Source: Polynucleobacter sp. 80A-SIGWE (GTDB lineage Bacteria > Pseudomonadota > Gammaproteobacteria > Burkholderiales > Burkholderiaceae). Taken from it: a stretch of DNA of 64,000 nucleotides. Both the position numbers and the translations under genes were made by a program. Below the pieces are notes generated by a model that saw only the letters and a list, made by a program, of their open reading frames with translations, was not told the DNA's origin and searched no databases. Of the stretch, positions 56,465 through 64,000 are shown one piece after another (positions within the stretch are counted from its first letter, which is position 1; each line of letters begins with the position of its first letter). The stretch is from NCBI RefSeq assembly GCF_018882295.1, contig NZ_JACVOR010000002.1:888011-952010 (forward strand). The letters are read 5' to 3'.

Positions 56465-57682
56465 ATGATGAAAACACCTACCGGCAAGCCTTTACCCCTG
56501 GCTGGCGTCCGAGTTCTTGACGTGAGTCAAGTAATGGCGGGCCCCTACTGCTGTATGTTGCTTGCCGACTTGGGTGCTGATGTCATCAAAATCGAACCTC
56601 CAGGCACTGGAGACCAGACTCGTGGGGCAATGGGATTCAAGATGAAAGGTTCAGACAGCATGGGCTTTCTGAATATGAATCGCAATAAGCGCAGCGTGAC
56701 ACTCAACCTCAAAACTGATGCCGGAAAAAAGGTATTTTTTGAACTCGTTAAAACCGCAGATATCCTCGTTGAAAACTATCGCCCAGGGGTCATGAAAAAA
56801 CTGGGTATTGATTACCCTTCGCTGAAAGAGATTAATCCGGGATTGGTTTATGCCAGCATCTCTGGATTTGGGCAAACGGGTCCATGGGCAGATCGCCCTG
56901 GTTTTGATTTGATGGCACAAGCGATGTCTGGCGTCATGAGTGTGACAGGCTATCCTGATGGTCCACCTGTTAAAGCAGGTGTTCCAGTAGCCGATATTGG
57001 TTGCGCCCTCTTCGCAGTCTATGGAATTTTGTCAGCCTATATTGGTAAAACCAAATCCGGCGAAGGTCAATTTATTGACGCCTCTCTATTTGATTCTGCC
57101 TTAGCGTTCTCAATCTGGGATACAGCGCAGTATTGGGGCACAGGCGTTGAGCCATATAAGTTGGGTACCGCCAATCACATGAGCGCACCCTATCAGGCTA
57201 TGAAAGCCTCTGATGGTTACTTCGTGATGGGCGCCACCAATCAAAAACTCTGGAAACTCCTCTGCGACAAGATTGGTCGCCCAGAATTATTTGAAGATCC
57301 GCTGTTTATCACCAATCCACTGCGCCTAGCCAATCGCTTAATGTTGGCAGCAGAACTTGAGAAGACCTTTGTTACAAAAACCAGTGAGGAATGGGTTGAC
57401 CTCCTCTTGGCGGCAGGCATTCCAGCTGGGCCGATTAATACCTACCCCGAAGCTTTTGATAGCGAGCATGGTCAGCACCGGAAGATGCGCATGGAGATTG
57501 ATCATCCAATCGAGGGCAAGGTTCCCAATATTGGCTTTGCAGTCAAGATGATGGGTACACCGCAACAAGTGTCTCGCCACCCCCCTTTGCTTGGCGAGCA
57601 CACTGATGAGGTGCTTCAAGAATTAGGTATCGCCGGCGACGAACTCAAGGCGCTAGAAGAAGGTGGAGCCTTTAATCCCTAA
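56465..57682 (+). CDS. CaiB/BaiF-family CoA-transferase
   Basis: A 405-residue class III CoA-transferase. It begins LPLAGVRVLDVSQVMAGPYCCMLLADLGADVIKIEPP, then NRNKRSVTLNLKT, SISGFGQTGPWADRPGFDLMAQAMSG with the catalytic Asp in PGFD, and GEGQFIDASLFDSALAF. These enzymes move CoA between carboxylic acids (formyl-, succinyl-, carnitine-type). The donor and acceptor are unknown. Two adjacent ATG codons (56465 and 56468) are possible. A strong terminator follows. Confidence 0.92.
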   Translation: MMKTPTGKPLPLAGVRVLDVSQVMAGPYCCMLLADLGADVIKIEPPGTGDQTRGAMGFKMKGSDSMGFLNMNRNKRSVTLNLKTDAGKKVFFELVKTADILVENYRPGVMKKLGIDYPSLKEINPGLVYASISGFGQTGPWADRPGFDLMAQAMSGVMSVTGYPDGPPVKAGVPVADIGCALFAVYGILSAYIGKTKSGEGQFIDASLFDSALAFSIWDTAQYWGTGVEPYKLGTANHMSAPYQAMKASDGYFVMGATNQKLWKLLCDKIGRPELFEDPLFITNPLRLANRLMLAAELEKTFVTKTSEEWVDLLLAAGIPAGPINTYPEAFDSEHGQHRKMRMEIDHPIEGKVPNIGFAVKMMGTPQQVSRHPPLLGEHTDEVLQELGIAGDELKALEEGGAFNP

Positions 57683-57709
57683 GGGGAAATTTTCCAGTTT
57701 CTGAGTATT

Positions 57710-57737
57710 AAAAAAGGACTCCGTAGAGTCCTTTTTT
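57710..57737. terminator. Bidirectional terminator between CaiB-type gene and alkylsulfatase
   Basis: A perfect stem of AAAAAGGACTC and GAGTCCTTTTT around a CGTA loop (57711-57736), giving T-runs on both strands. It ends the plus-strand CoA-transferase and the minus-strand alkylsulfatase gene. Confidence 0.92.
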
Positions 57738-57753
57738 ATCGCAAATGATTTAC

Positions 57754-59856
57754 TTACTCACCGGCTGTAATAGCCATCTCTTGAGCTTCGAATGGATCTC
57801 TATTTGGCTTAGCAGGCGCAGGCTTTTTAGGCTTTGTACCAGGCATTAATTCAAAGTCTGGGGTAAAGACTGTCAAAGTGCCGCGCAACTGATCAAATAC
57901 TTTACGATCCCCTTCAAACTTAACCTTACCTTCGGCCTGCAATTTATCAAATGTTGTTTGACCGCCCATTACCCGCTCGAGATCGCTACGATTTAATGTA
58001 ACAGTCAAGTTTGGATTCTTTGCCTGCTGACCTTTGATATTAGTCAAGGCAGAGTTGCTCATCTCCACTACAAACTTCTCACCATTATCTGGGGTGACAA
58101 GGTTGATAGTGAATTTCATATCCGCTGCTTTTTTGCTATCCATGCTGATTGCCAAGGCATTGAGCCACAACTCCGTTGTCATGCCCTTGATCATGTCAGG
58201 ACCATTTGACTTGGGTGATGCTCCTGAAGGCATTCCATGGCGAAGCTCATATGCAGCGCCCAAGAAACTATTGCGCATACTTGGGCTTTCTTTTTGATAG
58301 CCAATCTGCTCAAAAATATCTGCCAATAAATCTTTTGCAGCAGTGTTATTTGGCTGGGCATATACAAGCTTATTCACAATCTCCATCGCCTCACGATATT
58401 TACCTTGCTGATAAAGCTGCTTACCTTTGGCCATGATCTTGGCAGAACCACCCATCATCTCAACATATAGCGGAGCAGAATCTTTCGGAGACAAGGGAGC
58501 CAAGGTTGCTGGATTTGCATCCCAGTAACCAAGATAGCGATTGATGACTGCACGACTATTGTGCTCTTCAGAGCCGTGATAGCTATGAGCAGCCCATTGC
58601 TTTTTCAAGCTCTCAGGTTGTTTGTAGACGTTCTGAATTTCATTAATGGTGACGCCATTGTTAGCTAAATGCAGAACTTCATTATGTAAATGCGCATAAC
58701 TATCGCGTTGAGTGCGCATCACTTCCTGAATACGTTCATTACCCCAACGTGGCCAAGTATGAGATGCAAACATCACTTCACTCTCATTACCGTAGCGATA
58801 CAAAGCATTATTAATATTCTTTGACCAGGCCAAAGAGTCACGCACTAAAGCGCCACGCAATGTGTAAATGTTGTGAATCGTTCCGGTAATGTTTTCTGCC
58901 GCCCAAAACGCCTTGAACTGCGGGAAGTAGGTATTCATCTCGGCAGGCGCTTCAGTACCTGGTGTGTTTTGGAATTCCATTTCCACACCATCTACCGTCA
59001 TCTTTTCATATGGCTGATTGATGTAGGCGTTAGGCTCAATCAAGCCCAAATTACCTGCCGCAGTATTTTTACCAATCGACTGGTCTACGTGACCAAATGG
59101 ACTACGCGGCAACAGTACGCCATATTGAAAGTACATACGACGGGTCATAGCATTTCCAGCGTAGACGTTTTCAGCAATGGCATGATCCATAAATCCAGCA
59201 GGCGCGATTACTTTTACCTTGCCACTCTTCACATCTGCTTCGTCCACTACGCCACGCACACCGCCGAAGTGATCACCATGGGAATGGGAATACACCACCG
59301 CTACCACTGGACGCTTTCCTAATTTCTCATTTACCAGCTCAAGTGCTGCACGAGCCGTCTCTTTTGCTGTTAATGGATCAAACACAATCCATCCGGTATT
59401 GGTTTTGATGAAGCTAATGTTGGCGAGGTCAAAGCCACGCACTTGATAGATCTTTCCCGGCACTACTTCATAGAGGCCATAACCCATATTAAGAATCGCC
59501 TGGCGTTGCAATGATGGGTGAACGCTATCAAAGTCTTTGCCCTGCAATAAGAACTCATAACTACCCATATCCCAGGCAACGTTACCAGCGTCAGCCATGA
59601 TGGTCTTATATGGAGGAGCAGCGATAAATCCTTTTTTAGCTTCTTCAAAGTCACGTTTATCTTCAAATGGCAGGGTTTTGCGCAAACCATTTTGCAGCTC
59701 TACGGTAAAGGTCGATGGCGCCCTACCTTTTGGATCAAAGTGCTTTCCTTGCATTGCCCCTGGATCAGCAACTACTCCCCCGCCTCCAGCAGCCAAAGCA
59801 GAATTACTAGAAAGGAGTGCAATAGAGATTGCAATGAGCGTGAGTTGGGTTTTCAT
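57754..59856 (-). CDS. Alkylsulfatase-like metallo-beta-lactamase-fold protein, secreted
   Basis: A 700-residue protein with a signal peptide (MKTQLTLIAISIALLSSNSA then LA). The metallo-beta-lactamase core has VVYSHSHGDHFGG with HSHGDH at about residues 191-196, and matches SdsA1-type alkylsulfatases, which cut long-chain sulfate esters; the C-terminal part (about 570-675) fits the SCP2-like domain of these enzymes, with KGMTTELWLNALAISMDSKKA. An alternative start 25 codons upstream (59931) is rejected because homology and signal start at 59856. No sulfate-uptake gene is adjacent. The substrate is unproven. Confidence 0.88.
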   Translation of the reverse strand: MKTQLTLIAISIALLSSNSALAAGGGGVVADPGAMQGKHFDPKGRAPSTFTVELQNGLRKTLPFEDKRDFEEAKKGFIAAPPYKTIMADAGNVAWDMGSYEFLLQGKDFDSVHPSLQRQAILNMGYGLYEVVPGKIYQVRGFDLANISFIKTNTGWIVFDPLTAKETARAALELVNEKLGKRPVVAVVYSHSHGDHFGGVRGVVDEADVKSGKVKVIAPAGFMDHAIAENVYAGNAMTRRMYFQYGVLLPRSPFGHVDQSIGKNTAAGNLGLIEPNAYINQPYEKMTVDGVEMEFQNTPGTEAPAEMNTYFPQFKAFWAAENITGTIHNIYTLRGALVRDSLAWSKNINNALYRYGNESEVMFASHTWPRWGNERIQEVMRTQRDSYAHLHNEVLHLANNGVTINEIQNVYKQPESLKKQWAAHSYHGSEEHNSRAVINRYLGYWDANPATLAPLSPKDSAPLYVEMMGGSAKIMAKGKQLYQQGKYREAMEIVNKLVYAQPNNTAAKDLLADIFEQIGYQKESPSMRNSFLGAAYELRHGMPSGASPKSNGPDMIKGMTTELWLNALAISMDSKKAADMKFTINLVTPDNGEKFVVEMSNSALTNIKGQQAKNPNLTVTLNRSDLERVMGGQTTFDKLQAEGKVKFEGDRKVFDQLRGTLTVFTPDFELMPGTKPKKPAPAKPNRDPFEAQEMAITAGE

Positions 59857-59950
59857 AGAAGCCTTAAGGTGTTGCAGATATTGGTAAAAAAGGTACTTTA
59901 CGAATTTAAAGAGAGGACTGCCTTTGGGCAATTAGCCTAAGAGCTAATAC

Positions 59951-61393
59951 TCAGTCCATAAGGGAAGGTAAAAAGAAGATGAATTGCGCCCCGCCACCCT
60001 GAGCATCCCGATACCGAATATTCCCACCATGGCGAGCAATGATGTGCTGGCAGAGCCATAAGCCCAAACCCATGCCTGACTTTTTGTTACTACCGGCAAG
60101 CAATTCAAATAGGTGGGATTGAGCTTCTGTCGTAATACCGAAACCATTGTCGGAAATCAATACCTCTACCCCATCAGGAACATCATGGGTTTCAATCTTC
60201 AAGGTTTTTACCGTGGCGGATGATTCAGCCAGAGCTTGAATGGCATTGTTAATTAAATTCAGAAGGACTTGTTGAATTTCAGTTCGATTGATATTCGCCA
60301 ATGTGCTCGATGAGAGGCTGAGTACAACTTGAATATTTTTTGACTGAATTTCAGGTTTAGTAATCTTGAGAACGGATTCAATTAACTCACCAAGCTCTAC
60401 CTGTTCCGCGCCAATCTTTCCGTCTGAAAAGATCGATCTGAGCGATCGAATGATATTTGCAGCCCTTTGATTGTCTGACAATAAGGCTGATAAGACCTCT
60501 TGATTCTGCTCGGCACTTAAACTGCCTTCGGCGAGCTTCTTCTGAAGAAATTGAATATTTAAGAAAGAGGCGCCTAAGGGTTGGTTCAGTTCATGAGCAA
60601 TAGAGGCTGATAAGGCTCCAGTAGCAACGGTTTTATTAGCCTTTAGAAGCCCGGATATCAAGTTCTCCCGCTCCAATAGGAGCGCCTTAATCTCATCATT
60701 TTCACTTTTTGATTTTGCGTTTGCTAAGGCGACTCTTTCCGCCCAATAGCCCCCAAGAGCAATGTAAGAGAGTGTATTAATAACTAACTGACCAATAGTC
60801 AGCAATATCAACAGTTGCGGAATTTGCTCCACACTGCTGATGGTAAAACCGGTTGAAGCTAAAACCCCTAGGCGTCCCAAGGAAAAACATAACTCAACTG
60901 CAGTTGCATATTGCATATACATTAACTGTTGAGAAGGCTCTAAACTTCTTTTGCGCCTGAGCATCAAAATTTGCCAAGAGAAGAATATGATCCCAATCGT
61001 GCACATAAATGCAGTGCGAATCTCGTAGTTTCCATAAAGACGAAGAAACTCGAAAGTTGGTATAAAAATAATCGTAGAAAGTGCAAAGCCATATTGCAAA
61101 CGCTTAGTAACTGGGCCAATCAGTGATTTGCAAAATAGAAGCTGAAAAATAGCGGCGATATAAAACAGTGAATTCGCAATCGTGAAATTAAATGCAGGAT
61201 TTTGCATACTCTGAATTACCAGCGCACCACCACCGAAGATTAATAAGGCGAGAATATTTGCTATTAATGAACTCATCCAATAAGGATTGGGTCTAAGATC
61301 ACTTTGGGAGCGGTGATAGTGATAAATACCTAATAGCAGGCCCAACTGAATAGTGGCCAGGATGAAGAAATACAGGGCAATCAGAAGCTTCAT
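59951..61393 (-). CDS. Membrane sensor histidine kinase
   Basis: A 480-residue protein. Residues 1-225 hold about seven membrane helices and no obvious periplasmic domain. A short coiled segment (225-255) leads to the DHp domain with the phospho-acceptor His267 in SIAHELNQPLGA, then the HATPase domain with N box LLNLINNAIQAL, G1 ISDNGFGI and G2 GMGLGLWL. No response-regulator gene lies in the window. The nearest genes are an alkylsulfatase and a cytochrome operon, both on the same strand. The sensed signal is unknown; a membrane-borne signal such as lipid or redox state would fit this layout, but this is guesswork. Confidence 0.88.
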   Translation of the reverse strand: MKLLIALYFFILATIQLGLLLGIYHYHRSQSDLRPNPYWMSSLIANILALLIFGGGALVIQSMQNPAFNFTIANSLFYIAAIFQLLFCKSLIGPVTKRLQYGFALSTIIFIPTFEFLRLYGNYEIRTAFMCTIGIIFFSWQILMLRRKRSLEPSQQLMYMQYATAVELCFSLGRLGVLASTGFTISSVEQIPQLLILLTIGQLVINTLSYIALGGYWAERVALANAKSKSENDEIKALLLERENLISGLLKANKTVATGALSASIAHELNQPLGASFLNIQFLQKKLAEGSLSAEQNQEVLSALLSDNQRAANIIRSLRSIFSDGKIGAEQVELGELIESVLKITKPEIQSKNIQVVLSLSSSTLANINRTEIQQVLLNLINNAIQALAESSATVKTLKIETHDVPDGVEVLISDNGFGITTEAQSHLFELLAGSNKKSGMGLGLWLCQHIIARHGGNIRYRDAQGGGAQFIFFLPSLMD

Positions 61394-61453
61394 GCTATCT
61401 ATCGTACAACGAGGGACATGGCTAGGGACTTACATCCCTCTCGGGCAGGGCAT

Positions 61454-62128
61454 TTACTGTGTGAGGCTGGGCAAGCCACCACTCAAGGTTAGATAGAAGA
61501 AGTAAAGTGCGCCCAAACAAATAAGGGAACCAATCAGGTATTGCGGATATCGAATACCCTGCTCTGGAAAGCCCTTCTTTTTGCCAGTGACCATGGATCG
61601 CACCAGATTCTGCTTTTCAATAACGCTCATTCCAATTGCGGCAATGACGTGAACAATAACCAAGCCAAGGACCAGGCTGGCAACCGCTTCATGTATCTCA
61701 GAAGCAAAATTACCAAAGAATTCCTTAACTGTCAGATAACCAGTAAATCCGATCAAGAGAATAAGAAGCATGAGCGCAAACATCACCAAGCCACCCGCAG
61801 GATTGTGGCCAACATCGTGATGGGGATGACCACGCAACATCGCCATGAAATGCTCAATGACTGCTTTAGGGCTTTTGAGGAACTGACTGAATCTTGCGTA
61901 GCGAGTACCAATGACGCCCCACACCAATCGAACCAGGACGAGTACGCATGCGGTATAGCCAAACGCATAGTGAATCATGGCCAAGCGCTCACTCTCTGAA
62001 GTGAGCCACGCACCAGCAAAACAAATCACCAATAACCAATGAAACACTCTCACTGGCATATCCCACACCATAATTTCTTGCTTCACTTTTCCAGTGGCGC
62101 CAACGGTATCGTGTACAGATGTATTCAT
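61454..62128 (-). CDS. Cytochrome b561-type membrane protein
   Basis: A 224-residue membrane protein with about five helices. Candidate haem-ligand histidines are in VRVFHWLL, AMIHYAFGY, ASEIHEAVASL and LVIVHVIAA. It matches the b-type cytochrome found with diheme cytochrome c (DHC) and SHP. It probably passes electrons between the quinone pool and the soluble cytochromes. The start overlaps the DHC gene by four bases (ATGA). Confidence 0.87.
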   Translation of the reverse strand: MNTSVHDTVGATGKVKQEIMVWDMPVRVFHWLLVICFAGAWLTSESERLAMIHYAFGYTACVLVLVRLVWGVIGTRYARFSQFLKSPKAVIEHFMAMLRGHPHHDVGHNPAGGLVMFALMLLILLIGFTGYLTVKEFFGNFASEIHEAVASLVLGLVIVHVIAAIGMSVIEKQNLVRSMVTGKKKGFPEQGIRYPQYLIGSLICLGALYFFYLTLSGGLPSLTQ

Positions 62129-62586
62129 TTTGCGGGGATCTTAATGTTATTTTCACTAAAGACACCCTTAGCGGCATCAATATGACAGGCGCCGCAGTTG
62201 GCGGGACTCTTAATTCCCGCCCTCTTCCAAACATCTGGCCTTACCTCATCATGCTTACGGATAAACCAAGTTGTTTTGGTGATGCGGTTTTCTGGAGCAG
62301 TCTCGCTATATTTTTGACGAGTAGCTGCATTCTTAATTAACCAGCTCGTAATCTCAGTCTGAGTCTTTGCGTCCACGCTAGCATCAGTGCCAAAGTGTTT
62401 TGACAGACTAGACATTACATTTTTCCAGCTTTGCTCGCTCAATAGCGCTGGCGGATAGGCCATATGACAACTTGCACACTCAGCCTCATAAGAAGCTGGT
62501 GCATCAGCAGGCATCGTCATTTTGGCGGCGAACGTGGTCGAAGCTGCTAGCAGCAAGGAAGCAGCAATGAATATAGTTTTTTTCAT
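62125..62586 (-). CDS. Diheme cytochrome c (DHC)
   Basis: A 153-residue protein with a signal peptide (residues 1-20, MKKTIFIAASLLLAASTTFA) and two CxxCH haem sites: CASCH (37-41) and CGACH (131-135). Motifs ASYEAECASCHMAYPPALL, RITKTTWFIRKHDEV and SPANCGACH match the DHC family. In Rhodobacter and Shewanella DHC works with SHP and a b-type cytochrome. It lies between those two genes here. Confidence 0.9.
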   Translation of the reverse strand: MKKTIFIAASLLLAASTTFAAKMTMPADAPASYEAECASCHMAYPPALLSEQSWKNVMSSLSKHFGTDASVDAKTQTEITSWLIKNAATRQKYSETAPENRITKTTWFIRKHDEVRPDVWKRAGIKSPANCGACHIDAAKGVFSENNIKIPAK

Positions 62587-62597
62587 ATTGATGAGAT

Positions 62598-62981
62598 TTA
62601 TTTAACAGTCATTAACCAAGAGAGCACATCTGCTTTTTCTTGGGCGGTGCAATCTCTACCCAATACATCATTGCAATTTCGTTTAAACCATTTCTCTGCC
62701 TTGGCTTCATCTGTAAAGCGCGCAGGATTGGCGCTAGGTGCTAATGGCTTAATTACCTTACCAGTAACAATATGTTTAGTGTCGTGATTGGGGGGATTTT
62801 CATGGCAGGAGGCACAGCTCCACTCTTTGCCATGCTTGGCATTGAAGAACTGCTCACCCCTTGCAGGCGAAGCTTTACCAGATTGAGCCTCATAAGACTT
62901 CAGTAAGTCCGATGGCGTTGCTGCCATTGCAGAGAAACTCAGGCCAACCAGACTACATATTGCCCATTTTTTAAACAACAT
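62598..62981 (-). CDS. SHP-type monohaem cytochrome c (DUF1924)
   Basis: A 127-residue protein with a signal peptide (residues 1-20) and one CASCH haem site (56-60). HIVTGKVIKPLAPSANPARFTDEAKAEKWFKRNC and the ending CTAQEKADVLSWLMTVK match SHP (sphaeroides haem protein), whose sixth haem ligand is an Asn that leaves on reduction so that O2 or NO can bind. Asn102 or Asn104 near Cys103 is the candidate; Cys103 and Cys111 may form a disulfide. First gene of the SHP-DHC-cytochrome b operon. Family role in O2 or NO chemistry is established for relatives only. Confidence 0.87.
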   Translation of the reverse strand: MLFKKWAICSLVGLSFSAMAATPSDLLKSYEAQSGKASPARGEQFFNAKHGKEWSCASCHENPPNHDTKHIVTGKVIKPLAPSANPARFTDEAKAEKWFKRNCNDVLGRDCTAQEKADVLSWLMTVK

Positions 62982-63105
62982 ACATACCCCTTATTTACTT
63001 ACTTCTAGCTATTAGTATGCTCCTTTGATGTGACAATGCGGTCCATATAGATAAGCAGAATAGTCAAGTATTGAAAAGGGATTGGGTTCATTTAACTCAA
63101 CAATC

Positions 63106-63143
63106 ATTCTGATTGTCGATATGAGTAATACAATTGTCAGAAT
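63106..63143. promoter_or_regulatory. Imperfect inverted repeat in the SHP / duplicated-domain gene gap
   Basis: ATTCTGA (63106-63112) and TCAGAAT (63137-63143) are a perfect seven-base inverted repeat 24 bases apart. It lies in the 245-base divergent gap between SHP and the duplicated-domain gene. A regulator site or a hairpin is possible; nothing else was found in the gap. Confidence 0.35.
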
Positions 63144-63226
63144 CGCTATTTATTAGCTTTTATCTATTACCGCATTACCCCTTCAACAGGGTATTGCACA
63201 TGATTAACATTAAGGACCAAATCATT

Positions 63227-63808
63227 ATGAAAAAAATCATCATTGCTATCGTCATTGCTGCTATCGCAGTTGGCGCATACCTTTTCCTCACTAAGCCAAA
63301 AGCACCTATCGCTGGTGTAGCTGCTCAAGAAGCTGCCCTCATTTACGACGGCGAAGTAACTAAGGTTGATGCTGCTACTCGCACTGTTACTCTGAAAAAT
63401 AAAGACGGCGAAACTTCTATCGTTGCTGGCCCTGAAGTTAAGAACTTTGCTGAAATCAAAGTTGGCGACCGTTTTGACGTTGTTTACGAACTCGCTGTTG
63501 CTATTGAGTTGGTTAAGGTAAAAAATCCAGGCACAACTAGCGAGCAAGTGACTACAAGCACGACTACTGCTCCACAAGGCGACAAGCCAGGCATGATTAC
63601 TACTAACACTGTTACTGCTACTGCCAATGTTGAAGCGATTGATACAACCAAGAACATCGTTTCTTTAAAAGGCCCACAAGGCAATATCTTCAAAGTTAAA
63701 GTTCAGAACCCTGACTTGATGAAAGATATCGCTGTAAACGACCAAGTTAAAGTGGTTTACACAGAAGCTATTGCTGCAGTAGTAAGCGCACCAGCTGCTA
63801 AGAAGTAA
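63227..63808 (+). CDS. Unknown membrane-anchored protein with two similar halves
   Basis: A 193-residue protein. I do not recognise it as a named family. The N-terminus is an uncleaved or cleaved hydrophobic segment (MKKIIIAIVIAAIAVGAYLF), so it is anchored or secreted. Two halves resemble each other: IYDGEVTKVDAATRTVTLKNKDGETS then VKNFAEIKVGDRFDVVYELAVAI, and VTATANVEAIDTTKNIVSLKGPQGNIF then MKDIAVNDQVKVVYTEAIAAV. Each half looks like a small beta-rich fold with a V-D-T-V-L strand pattern, similar in style to DUF5666-type domains. The ATG at 63227 follows AAGGA at ten bases. Codon use favours GCT and GTT, suggesting strong expression. A terminator follows. Confidence 0.75.
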   Translation: MKKIIIAIVIAAIAVGAYLFLTKPKAPIAGVAAQEAALIYDGEVTKVDAATRTVTLKNKDGETSIVAGPEVKNFAEIKVGDRFDVVYELAVAIELVKVKNPGTTSEQVTTSTTTAPQGDKPGMITTNTVTATANVEAIDTTKNIVSLKGPQGNIFKVKVQNPDLMKDIAVNDQVKVVYTEAIAAVVSAPAAKK

Positions 63809-63840
63809 TGTAATAACGCTTTCTAGTAACTAGAAAGACA

Positions 63841-63871
63841 AAACCCCAGCAAGTGATTGCTGGGGTTTTTT
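63841..63871 (+). terminator. Terminator after the duplicated-domain gene
   Basis: CCCCAGCAA (63844-63852) and TTGCTGGGG (63857-63865) form a nine-pair stem around GTGA, followed by six T. The stem is nearly identical to the one at 32593-32611 before leuA. Confidence 0.92.
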
Positions 63872-64000
63872 ATTTGGCGGAAGAGGTGTCTAGATTTTGC
63901 CCCTCCAATGAACTCTACCATTATCCATAAGCCCATGAATTATATGGCTTTAAAGGGTAACCCTACTCCCGTGTAAACCACCTAAATCCATCTGAGACTA
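63872..64000. other. No gene seen in the last 129 bases
   Basis: No open frame, tRNA or clear promoter is visible. The sequence after the terminator may be the 5' or 3' flank of the next gene, beyond the window. Confidence 0.5.

Overview
The window looks like a chromosomal segment of a free-living betaproteobacterium of the order Burkholderiales. The moderate GC content, gene order and protein wording best fit Polynucleobacter or a close relative; this is an inference from recognised families and synteny, since no database was searched. Supporting points are the tpiA-secG-tRNA-Leu-nuoA..N order, the ilvB-ilvH-ilvC-psd-pssA-leuA cluster, the yicC-gmk-rpoZ-spoT block facing rph-rdgB-hemW, two Bug-type solute-binding proteins, and DUF1178, DUF3619 and DUF3106 genes. 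I see no insertion sequence, phage, integrase or CRISPR array; almost all of the window is dense, ordinary chromosome.

Layout. 1-9.1 kb: the 3' end of dnaQ, a SprT-like metalloprotease, a Bug solute-binding protein, an old-yellow-enzyme reductase, mmsA, a four-gene polar amino-acid ABC importer, a DUF1178 protein and a Nudix hydrolase. 9.1-23.7 kb: the complete 14-gene respiratory complex I operon, read on the minus strand from nuoA (23.7 kb) to nuoN (9.2 kb) and ending in a clear terminator. 23.8-28.8 kb, same strand: tRNA-Leu(GAG), secG, tpiA, a quinone oxidoreductase, pnp and rpsO, with a strongly structured rpsO-pnp spacer. 29.0-30.9 kb: a patatin-like lipoprotein and a divergent SYLF-domain protein. 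31.0-37.7 kb: leuA, pssA, psd, ilvC, ilvH and ilvB, which mix branched-chain amino-acid synthesis with phosphatidylethanolamine synthesis. Between pssA and leuA lies an unannotated 25-codon leucine-rich leader peptide followed by mutually exclusive hairpins, a textbook attenuator. 37.9-40.1 kb: an ECF-like sigma factor, a DUF3619 membrane protein, a DUF3106 protein and an RDD protein. 40.2-47.0 kb: a FtsX-type permease, an SDR and a four-gene Mla/MCE lipid transporter. 47.0-54.5 kb: tRNA-Arg(ACG), greB, spoT/rsh, rpoZ, gmk, yicC, rph, rdgB and hemW. 54.5-57.7 kb: a crotonase-like protein, a second Bug protein and a CaiB/BaiF CoA-transferase. 57.7-63.9 kb: an alkylsulfatase-like metallo-beta-lactamase, an orphan membrane histidine kinase, a cytochrome b / diheme cytochrome c / SHP operon, and an unknown protein built of two similar halves.

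The observations most worth a second look are the leu attenuator, the SHP-DHC-cytochrome b operon beside an orphan kinase and a duplicated-domain envelope protein, several genes whose candidate -10 box sits 6-7 bases before the start codon (possible leaderless mRNAs), a histidine-rich insertion in NuoL, and the structured pnp leader. Promoter calls were made by eye and are weak unless stated otherwise.
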